A DNA stretch of 37,417 bases, from positions 1 to 37,417 of the forward strand of contig JANQQP010000030.1 in the NCBI GenBank assembly GCA_028285005.1, read 5' to 3'. A program made the translations under genes and the position numbers. This document shows, piece after piece, positions 31,323 through 37,417 of this stretch (position 1 is its first letter; every line of letters starts with the position of its first letter). The stretch is from Dehalococcoidia bacterium (GTDB taxonomy: Bacteria > Chloroflexota > Dehalococcoidia > Lucifugimonadales > Lucifugimonadaceae). The notes below the pieces were generated by a model. It was not told the origin of the DNA and did not search any database. It was given only the letters and a program-made list of their open reading frames with translations.

Positions 31323-33077
31323 TTAGAAGAAGCTCTCGCCTCGGAAGATGCGGCCTACGTCCTGGATTGAGATGATCGCTATGAAGGCGAGCAGGACGGC
31401 GAAGCCGGCGAGATGAACGAGTCCCTCGCGTTCTGGCGATATGCGCTTGCCTCCGCGCACAATTTCGATCAGCACGAAGAAGATTCGACCGCCATCAAGT
31501 GCCGGTATCGGCAGGATGTTGATCACCGCCAGTGAGAAGCTGATGATCGCTGCGAGGCTTGCGAGCGTCGTCACCTTGGCGGCAAATGATGCGTCGGCCA
31601 CTGCGATCTCGCCAGTTAGCTGGCCGATGCCAACCGGGCCTGTAAACGTTGGCGTCTCGGTGAACTGAGGGTTGCGGGAGCCGACCGCCACGCCGGTGAT
31701 GGCGTTACGGGTAAGCACCACCGAGTCCCAGGCCTGTCGTGCGCCGGTGGGCCACGCAGAGAAGAAGCCTTCAGACTGGCGCTCGGTGCGGACGTTGGCG
31801 GTGGCGATCAGCACGCCGACCGCGCCTTCCTGCACGCTGGTGTTCACGCCAACGTCGTTGTTCAACACTCGGGCGTCGCTGATCGGAATATCTGCACGGT
31901 CGATCGAATCGCGAGTATCCGGCACGATCTCCATCACATCGCCGATCTGCGCGTTGGCATAGAAGCGACGGGCTTCCTGCAGCGATATCTGGGTCGAGCC
32001 GTCGGTGATCGTTCCGACGACATTCAACCTGTTCGTGGTACCTGCGAAGCGGTCGTAAAGCCGGGCCTCACCGACGCTCAGCTGTGTTTCGGGGTCTGTG
32101 ACCTCTGAGACGACATCCTTGCTCGGAGGCCGCCAGCGCGGCACCATCGTGAGCTCTTCGATCTCGCCGGTGTACTGGTATTGCGGCTCGCCGGGGCGTG
32201 CGAACGGATCGGGCAGGCCGCGCATCACTTCCCACGTGCTGTTCGCTCCGAGCTTGAGTGTGACGGCGCTCTGAAGGTCGCCCACGGTCTTGATCTCTCG
32301 GCCGTCGACGCGCACCACACGGTCGCCTGAACGGACTCCAGCCTCGGCAGCCGGTGATCCCGGGAAGACGCTGCTGATGATCACATCGCCAACCTGGACA
32401 TCCTGCGGGATGAGCAGGATGAGCGGCAGCAGGATGAACGGGATGATGGCGTTCACGACGGCACCGGATGCCATGACCGTGATGCGGGCGAACCGGCCCT
32501 TGGATGCCAGGCTGCCCTCGGCCGTCGGATCCTCTTCGCCGAGGAGTCGCACGAAGCCGCCAAGCGGAAGCCAGTTGAACGACCAGAGCATGTCGGCGAG
32601 AACTATCTGGCCGTCGCTGATCTCACGGACCTTGCCCACGAAGACCTGTCCGCCTGCGTGCTCGTCCTGTTCGATGGTGGTCTTCGGGCGGACGACGGTC
32701 GCCTCAACCTGACCAGGAACCGGTTCGACTGCCCGTACGGTGACGATGTCGCCAACTTTCGGCCGGTTGGCCTGCGCGGGCGGAGTTGGTTCAAACAGAT
32801 AGCCATTGTTGGCCGGGCTTTCAGCCTCGCCTGCTGCCACGGCGACTGGTTCGTCAGCGTCATCGGCAAGTCCGGGCGCAAACCAGGTCTCGGACGTGAG
32901 CTTGATGACGGTGTTGCCTGTCCACCAGCCAGCGGCGCGTGGAGGGAAGCCGAAGCCGTATTCGAGGACTTTCACCCCGAACATCTTGGCCGTGAAGTAG
33001 TGGCCGAACTCGTGCAGGATGACCAGCGGTCCCAGCACGAGCAGGAAGGTGAGGACGCCGAAGAAGAATGTATCCAT
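31323..33077 (-). CDS. rseP: Site-2 intramembrane metalloprotease (RseP family), extended
   Basis: 584 residues, long for RseP (usually 350-450). The zinc motif HEFGH is at residues 22-26 in the first helix, and the second zinc site is NILPIPALDGG (LDG about 527-529). One PDZ domain is evident (SSVFPGSPAAEAGVRSGDRV, then VRVDGREIKTVGDLQSAV). Residues about 60-165 form an extra segment with many Glu and Val (VTVRAVEPVPGQVEATVV), and there is another insertion after the PDZ. Catalytic residues are intact. RseP-type proteases cut membrane anti-sigma factors or leftover signal peptides; the sigma/anti-sigma pair at 1937-3894 is a possible but unproven target. Position between dxr and proS-type genes matches many bacteria. 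Confidence 0.92.
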   Translation of the reverse strand: MDTFFFGVLTFLLVLGPLVILHEFGHYFTAKMFGVKVLEYGFGFPPRAAGWWTGNTVIKLTSETWFAPGLADDADEPVAVAAGEAESPANNGYLFEPTPPAQANRPKVGDIVTVRAVEPVPGQVEATVVRPKTTIEQDEHAGGQVFVGKVREISDGQIVLADMLWSFNWLPLGGFVRLLGEEDPTAEGSLASKGRFARITVMASGAVVNAIIPFILLPLILLIPQDVQVGDVIISSVFPGSPAAEAGVRSGDRVVRVDGREIKTVGDLQSAVTLKLGANSTWEVMRGLPDPFARPGEPQYQYTGEIEELTMVPRWRPPSKDVVSEVTDPETQLSVGEARLYDRFAGTTNRLNVVGTITDGSTQISLQEARRFYANAQIGDVMEIVPDTRDSIDRADIPISDARVLNNDVGVNTSVQEGAVGVLIATANVRTERQSEGFFSAWPTGARQAWDSVVLTRNAITGVAVGSRNPQFTETPTFTGPVGIGQLTGEIAVADASFAAKVTTLASLAAIISFSLAVINILPIPALDGGRIFFVLIEIVRGGKRISPEREGLVHLAGFAVLLAFIAIISIQDVGRIFRGESFF

Positions 33078-33160
33078 TGATTAGTTAGATGCTATTCGGT
33101 GTTAGCGGGTCGGCGTGGTTGAGTGAGTAGACCTTGCGACAGGTTCAAGGTGGCGAATGT

Positions 33161-33242
33161 TGTCATTCTGACGGAAAAATTCAGAATCTCTTGTTTGACC
33201 ATGGATCCGCGGTCAGATTCCTCCGCGATGGTCGGGATGACA
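33161..33242 (+). repeat. TGTCAT/ATGACA-bounded repeat element A (copy 4, 82 bp)
   Basis: Begins TGTCATTCTGACGG and ends GATGGTCGGGATGACA. The middle holds TTGTTTGACC and GGTCAGATTCCT as in copy 3. It lies between the rseP start and the dxr stop, so it is transcribed within the operon. A diverged module F (CCTTGCGACAGGTTCAAGG) precedes it at about 33133. Confidence 0.75.
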
Positions 33243-33278
33243 GCAACTCGTACCTCTCGCCGAAAACGGAACTGGTTC

Positions 33279-34412
33279 CTAGATTGTTGCGCCTGCGGCG
33301 TGCTTCTCCAGCGTGTGTTCAGTTGCCCAGGCAGCAGCTTGCACCGCATCCTCCACCGAGTGTTCCATGACCGGTGTGTGCGCTGCCAGAGTGGAAGCAA
33401 CCACATCCGGGATGTCTGTGAACCTGATCTGCCCATCGAGGAACAGGGAAACTGCCGTTTCGTCTGCTCCTGCCAGCACAGCCGGCCACGTTCCGCCCTT
33501 CTTAGCGTAGTCGAGCGCTAGCTGAAAGCTGGGGTAAAGCGATGGGTCCATCGTCTCAAATGTCAGCGAACCGGTCTCGACGGGGTTGAAGCGAGGCAGA
33601 TCATCGTTTTCCTGCCGGTCCGGGTAGAAGAGCGCGTACTGAATCGGGTGCCGCATGTCCGGCGGTCCGAGCTGCGCCTTCACCGAGCCGTCTGCGAACT
33701 CCACCATTGAATGGATGATGCTCTGCCTGTGAATAACTACGTCTATCTGCTCGTACGGGATGTCGAAGAGCCAGCGCGTCTCGATGACCTCGAACGCCTT
33801 ATTCATCAGGCTTGCAGAGTCGATGGTGATCTTGTCACCCATGATCCAGGTGGGATGCTTGAGCGCCTCTTCCGGTGTTACGTCGTGGAGTGACTCCCAG
33901 GTGCGGCCCCGGAACGCGCCACCTGAGGCTGTGATGATGAAGCGGGCGGGCGGAGTGTCTTCACCCTGGATGCACTGCCACAGCGCAGAAGGCTCGCTGT
34001 CTACCGGCAGGATGGTCGCTCCGGTCTCTTTGGCCCGGCGCGTCAGCACCTCGCCAGCCATCACGATCACCTCTTTGTTGGCGAGTGCGAGCGTCTTACC
34101 AGCATTGATGGTTGCGAGCGCGGGGCCCATCCCGGCGCATCCGACGGTCGCTCCCATCACCATGTCGACTTCTGGCAGCGACACGATCTCTTCGGCAGGC
34201 AACGGCGCTGCGCCGTTGTAGTTGTCATGGTCAGCTGCGGCGTTGATGTAGCTAGGCTTGAACTCGTCGACCTGTTGCTTGAGAAGTTCGAGGTTGTTGC
34301 CGGCACAGAGGCCGACCACTTCAAACGCGTCTGGGAATGCGCGGACCACGTCCAGCGTCTGCCGGCCGACTGAGCCGGTTGAGCCGAGTATGACGAGTCG
34401 CCTGCGCTGCAT
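33279..34412 (-). CDS. dxr: 1-deoxy-D-xylulose 5-phosphate reductoisomerase (MEP pathway)
   Basis: 377 residues. Converts DXP to MEP with NADPH and a divalent metal, the committed MEP step. LVILGSTGSVGRQTLDVV is the NADPH-binding start. LANKEVIVMAGEVLTRRAKE, LPVDSEPSALWQCIQGE (metal and substrate residues) and LITASGGAFRG-like ITASGGAFRGRTWESL form the active site, and HPTWIMGDKITIDSASLMNK is the conserved central stretch. The C-terminal helical domain is present. Its ATG overlaps the cdsA stop by one base (TGATG), implying translational coupling. Confidence 0.95.
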   Translation of the reverse strand: MQRRRLVILGSTGSVGRQTLDVVRAFPDAFEVVGLCAGNNLELLKQQVDEFKPSYINAAADHDNYNGAAPLPAEEIVSLPEVDMVMGATVGCAGMGPALATINAGKTLALANKEVIVMAGEVLTRRAKETGATILPVDSEPSALWQCIQGEDTPPARFIITASGGAFRGRTWESLHDVTPEEALKHPTWIMGDKITIDSASLMNKAFEVIETRWLFDIPYEQIDVVIHRQSIIHSMVEFADGSVKAQLGPPDMRHPIQYALFYPDRQENDDLPRFNPVETGSLTFETMDPSLYPSFQLALDYAKKGGTWPAVLAGADETAVSLFLDGQIRFTDIPDVVASTLAAHTPVMEHSVEDAVQAAAWATEHTLEKHAAGATI

Positions 34413-35269
34413 CAGATCTCCAGTAGCTGGACGGCCCAGTATACGACTGCGAGGTTGGGCGCCAGCGAGTCTATGCGGTCAAGTATGCCGCCGTGACCGG
34501 GGATGATACGCCCTGAGTCCTTCACGTTAGCTTTGCGTTTCAGCCACGATTCGAAGAGGTCGCCTGCGACGGCGGCACACGTGATTGCAATGCCGAGCAG
34601 GACCGCCTCCCATATCGCTAGAGGCAGATCGATCAGCGTGTCCATTGCAATCACTGCGCCAATGGCGGCGATAGCTCCACCGAATACGCCTTCCCATGTC
34701 TTCTTTGGGCTGATGCTTGGAGCGAGCTTGCGGCGACCTATGGCGCGGCCAGTGAAGTAGGCGCCGGTGTCGGCCGCGAACGTGCCGAGAATGGCCATCA
34801 GAACCCAGCTCCGGCCGTGATCTTCACTCACCAGCGGAACCGCGTGAGCCAGAGTTCCCCCGTAGAAGAGTGCAGCAAATCCGATAACCAGGAGCCGTGT
34901 TCGATACGGGTTTCCTGTGGTTGAGGCAATCGAGAAGAGCCCTGCGATGCCAAGTGCTGCGCCGAATGCGAGCAAAGAGACTGCGAGCTCGGAATGGCTC
35001 GTCGCTGCAGTCACTCCGCCTGCTGCGATAGCCGTCACGACGATGATGTACCGGGCGTTTACGGCGAGACGAGGTGAGACCATCTGTCCCAGTTCATAGC
35101 CTGCGACCAACGCCGCGATGATGATGAGGGTCCCGATGCCGGGCTCGTCCAAGACGATTGCCAGAAGCACGATTGGTATGCCGATTACGGCCGAGATGAG
35201 GCGCGTGCGCAGGTTGGAGGGCGCAGAAGCGGGTTGGTCGGCGATGGAAGGCTGGCCTGGCATGGTCAC
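34412..35269 (-). CDS. cdsA: Phosphatidate cytidylyltransferase
   Basis: 285 residues, an integral membrane enzyme making CDP-diacylglycerol for phospholipid synthesis. About eight hydrophobic helices are visible. The C-terminal signature SISPKKTWEGVFGG and the following KDSGRIIPGHGGILDRIDS hold the conserved Lys, Trp and Asp residues of the CdsA family. The first 25 residues are polar. Length matches the family (about 260-290). It is transcribed after uppS and coupled to dxr. Confidence 0.93.
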   Translation of the reverse strand: MTMPGQPSIADQPASAPSNLRTRLISAVIGIPIVLLAIVLDEPGIGTLIIIAALVAGYELGQMVSPRLAVNARYIIVVTAIAAGGVTAATSHSELAVSLLAFGAALGIAGLFSIASTTGNPYRTRLLVIGFAALFYGGTLAHAVPLVSEDHGRSWVLMAILGTFAADTGAYFTGRAIGRRKLAPSISPKKTWEGVFGGAIAAIGAVIAMDTLIDLPLAIWEAVLLGIAITCAAVAGDLFESWLKRKANVKDSGRIIPGHGGILDRIDSLAPNLAVVYWAVQLLEI

Positions 35270-35303
35270 GAGATTAACGGATTAGCCGGTGAGGCCGGAT
35301 ACG

Positions 35304-35336
35304 TGGTCGGGTTCCTCGGCTTTGCTCGGGATGACA
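35304..35336 (+). repeat. Right-end fragment of repeat element A (copy 5, partial)
   Basis: GGTCGGGTTCCTCGGCTTTG then CTCGGGATGACA resembles the right third of copy 4 (GGTCAGATTCCTCCGCGATG then GTCGGGATGACA). No left half is present. It lies in the uppS-cdsA spacer. Confidence 0.55.
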
Positions 35337-35376
35337 TTGAGCGGGGTCAGCATGACGGACATTCGGCTCTACCGAC

Positions 35377-36180
35377 TTAAACCCGGCCGAAGCGGCGTTC
35401 CCTGCGGGTGTAGACCTCGAACGCCTTGTGAAGCTGCTCGCCGTCGAAATCCGGCCAGTAGACCTCGGAAGAGTAGAACTCGGCGTAGGCCGACTGCCAC
35501 AGCAGGAAGTTGCTGATTCTGAACTCGCCGCCTGTCCGGATCACGAGGTCGGGGTCCGGCACGGATGAGGTGAAGAGGTAGTTCGAAACCATCTCTTCGG
35601 TCACATCCTCCGGGGACTTGCCATCTCGGATCATGCGCTGGATGGCCTGCACAACATCGTATCTGCCGCCGTAGTCGAACGCGACTCCGAGGGTCATTCC
35701 CTTGTTGTCGCAGGTCATCTCAACCGCTTCGCCGATCTGGTCTTGCAGCTCCTGAGGCAACCGGTCGACTCGCCCCACATGCTTGATTCGGATGCCGTTG
35801 CTGTGCAGCTCTTCGGTCTCGACGCGGATCACTTCTGCAGCCAGTGAAAGGATGCCGGACACCTCTTCGTTTGGCCGGTCCCAGTTTTCGGTGGAAAAGG
35901 CGAACAGCGTGAGGTATTCGACCCCGAGCTGCGACGCGGCACCCACTACCCTGCGGAGGTTTTCGTAGCCAGCGCGGTGGCCTTCTGAGCGGGGCAGGCC
36001 GCGGGATGACGCCCACCTACCGTTACCGTCCATGATGATGGCGACGTGCCGCGGAACCTTCAGGTCCGACACCGTTGGCTGCGGAGACGGCGCGGCATCG
36101 TGCCTTGCGCCGTTCTCGGATGCGGTTTCGGCGTGAGTAGCAGCGGTTTTGCCCGCCCGGTCTGGGACTGTTGAGGTCAT
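35377..36180 (-). CDS. uppS: Isoprenyl transferase (undecaprenyl diphosphate synthase family)
   Basis: 267 residues, cis-prenyltransferase that builds the polyprenyl carrier from isopentenyl diphosphate. VAIIMDGNGRWASSRGLPRS holds the catalytic Asp and the diphosphate-binding residues. EGHRAGYENLRRVV, LFAFSTENWDRP and the C-terminal DLVIRTGGEFRISNFLLWQS and YAEFYSSEVYWPDF are the family signatures. Some 42 N-terminal residues before KVPRHVAIIMDG are polar and Ala-rich and may be an extension or an over-long start. The product chain length cannot be told from the sequence. Confidence 0.94.
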   Translation of the reverse strand: MTSTVPDRAGKTAATHAETASENGARHDAAPSPQPTVSDLKVPRHVAIIMDGNGRWASSRGLPRSEGHRAGYENLRRVVGAASQLGVEYLTLFAFSTENWDRPNEEVSGILSLAAEVIRVETEELHSNGIRIKHVGRVDRLPQELQDQIGEAVEMTCDNKGMTLGVAFDYGGRYDVVQAIQRMIRDGKSPEDVTEEMVSNYLFTSSVPDPDLVIRTGGEFRISNFLLWQSAYAEFYSSEVYWPDFDGEQLHKAFEVYTRRERRFGRV

Positions 36181-36275
36181 GTTCTCCAGATTAGGACCGC
36201 TTACAGGTTGGGTGTTGCGCCCGTGATGTGTCAGATGACCCAGGCTAGCGAGCAGATTGCCCGGAAACGCAGGAA

Positions 36276-36833
36276 CTAAACCTGCATCACCTCTGTCTCT
36301 TTGTCGGAGCTCGATTCGTCGATCTCGGCTACTGCGTCGTCTGTGACTTTTTGCAGCTGGTCTTGTGCCCGACGCGAGTCATCTTGCCCGATGTCTCCGT
36401 CCTTTTCCATCTCCTGAATGAACTCTCTCACATCTTTACGGACGTTGCGCACTGCGACTTTCGCCTCTTCTGCTCTCGTGCGCACCAGCCTGACCATCTC
36501 CCTGCGACGCTCCTCTGTCATTGGCGGGATGTTCAGGCGGATACGGTCGCCATCGACATTTGGTGTCATGCCCAGGTCAGATGTCTGGATTGCTTTGGAG
36601 ATTAACTCGACTGCGCTCTGGTCCCACGGCTGGATGACGAGCATGCGTACATCGCCGGCGGATATCTGGGCGAGGTCCTTGAGCTGCATCTTAGTGCCGA
36701 AGTAGTCGACATCCAGGCTTTCGACAAGCGCAGGGTTCGCGCGGCTCGTCCGGACTCCGCTCAGCTCGCGTCGAAAGGACGAGATAGCGCCCTTCATGCG
36801 GGTTCTGGCGTCTTCTAGTGATTCCTGGACCAT
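36276..36833 (-). CDS. frr: Ribosome recycling factor
   Basis: 185 residues, exactly the usual RRF length. With EF-G it splits post-termination ribosomes. SLEDARTRMKGAISSFRREL opens the three-helix bundle. SGVRTSRANPALVESLDVDY is the conserved hinge segment, and PPMTEERRREMVRLVRTRAE followed by EEAKVAVRNVRKDVREFI forms the long helices. The ATG at 36833 follows GGAGG with a 5-nt spacer; a GTG 12 bp upstream lies over that Shine-Dalgarno and is unlikely. It lies between pyrH and uppS in the standard order. Confidence 0.95.
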   Translation of the reverse strand: MVQESLEDARTRMKGAISSFRRELSGVRTSRANPALVESLDVDYFGTKMQLKDLAQISAGDVRMLVIQPWDQSAVELISKAIQTSDLGMTPNVDGDRIRLNIPPMTEERRREMVRLVRTRAEEAKVAVRNVRKDVREFIQEMEKDGDIGQDDSRRAQDQLQKVTDDAVAEIDESSSDKETEVMQV

Positions 36834-36950
36834 CTGGACCTCCACCGGCAGGCAGCGCGGCCTGATTTCTCATTACTGTGCAGGGCGGAGCGCCGGTCTG
36901 TTCGAGGTGCGCGCTGCGAAAATGCCCGGCGCAGCATAGCTTCCGGAATA

Positions 36951-37417
36951 CTAATCTACAACTTGCTTTGACGCCGTTATGAGTGTGCCGACGTTCTCGC
37001 CTGAGAGCACCTTTGTCAGGTTGCCGTCAATGAAGAGATTGAAGATTGCGATGGGCATCTCGTTGTCCATGCAGAGCGACAGAGCTGTGCTGTCGATCGC
37101 CTGAAGCCTCAGGCTAAGGGCTTCGTGATGCGTGAGGTGATCGAACTTCTTCGCCGCCGGGTTGGTGTTCGGATCGGCGTCATAGAGTCCGTCAATGTTG
37201 TTCTTCGCCATGAGCAGAGCGCTTGCGCCAGTCTCCAGGCCTCGGAGCGCTGCCGCTGTGTCTGTGGACATATAGGGGTTGCCGGTGCCGCCGGCGAAGA
37301 TGACGACGCGGCCCTTCTCCATGTGCCGGATGGCGCGCCGCCGGATGTAGGGCTCGGCGACGACCGGCATGGGGATGGCCGACTGCGTGCGCAGCTCGGT
37401 GCCAAGCCCCTCGAGGG
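36951..37417 (-). CDS. pyrH: UMP kinase (C-terminal part, enters from right window edge)
   Basis: The frame is open from the right edge to the stop at 36951, giving about 155 C-terminal residues of an enzyme of about 240. It phosphorylates UMP to [63 protein letters not shown] and [20 protein letters not shown] match UMP kinase closely; they include the nucleotide-binding GGTGNP loop and the acidic DGLYDADP segment. The N-terminal UMP-binding part is outside the window. Location before frr is the common tsf-pyrH-frr order. Confidence 0.95.
   Translation of the reverse strand, partial: LEGLGTELRTQSAIPMPVVAEPYIRRRAIRHMEKGRVVIFAGGTGNPYMSTDTAAALRGLETGASALLMAKNNIDGLYDADPNTNPAAKKFDHLTHHEALSLRLQAIDSTALSLCMDNEMPIAIFNLFIDGNLTKVLSGENVGTLITASKQVVD

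Overview
The window is about 37 kb of GC-rich bacterial chromosome. It is packed with single-copy housekeeping genes and shows no phage, insertion sequence, CRISPR array or conjugative gene. Several things suggest a free-living Chloroflexota, most likely Dehalococcoidia/SAR202-like: a short IF-2, an N-acyl-D-amino-acid deacylase facing a fumarylacetoacetate-hydrolase-family enzyme, a metallo-dependent amidohydrolase, a small CcdA-type protein, and the gene order. This placement is inference from gene content, not from a marker-gene tree.

Layout. Positions 1-8764 hold accessory and metabolic genes on both strands: a truncated amidohydrolase, a DinB-like protein, the pseudouridine synthase RluB, an ECF sigma factor with a membrane-anchored partner, an alpha/beta hydrolase, a D-aminoacylase-family enzyme, an FAH-family enzyme and an unrecognised membrane-anchored protein. 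Positions 8795-13008 hold a bidirectional terminator, CcdA, a LuxR-type regulator, a tandem Nudix protein and an SDR oxidoreductase. Positions 13100-19704 are an addB-addA pair (double-strand-break processing) with a 4-base overlap, preceded by tRNA-Arg(CCG).

From about 20261 to the right edge almost everything is on the minus strand and forms the classic translation/envelope supercluster. In transcription order it reads pyrH (partial), frr, uppS, cdsA, dxr, rseP, ispG, proS, then a receiver-like gene, nusA, ylxR, infB, rbfA and truB. These genes couple ribosome recycling and initiation, transcription elongation control, the MEP isoprenoid pathway (dxr, ispG), polyprenyl carrier synthesis (uppS), phospholipid synthesis (cdsA) and intramembrane proteolysis (rseP). 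Two interruptions stand out. A plus-strand lipoprotein gene sits between rseP and ispG. Between proS and nusA, where rimP is commonly found, there is an approximately 490-bp spacer rich in inverted repeats, followed by a small protein with a degenerate receiver fold and a strongly acidic tail.

The second theme is intergenic repeats. At least seven spacers carry short palindromic modules in both orientations: an 80-96-bp element bounded by TGTCAT/ATGACA, and several C/T- or G/A-rich hairpin modules, often packed together as mosaics. They fill most of the spacers at 7541-7792, 9981-10271 and 19885-20252. The best candidates for something undescribed are the structured spacer plus receiver-like gene at 25692-26770, the repeat mosaics, and the two-hairpin nusA leader.
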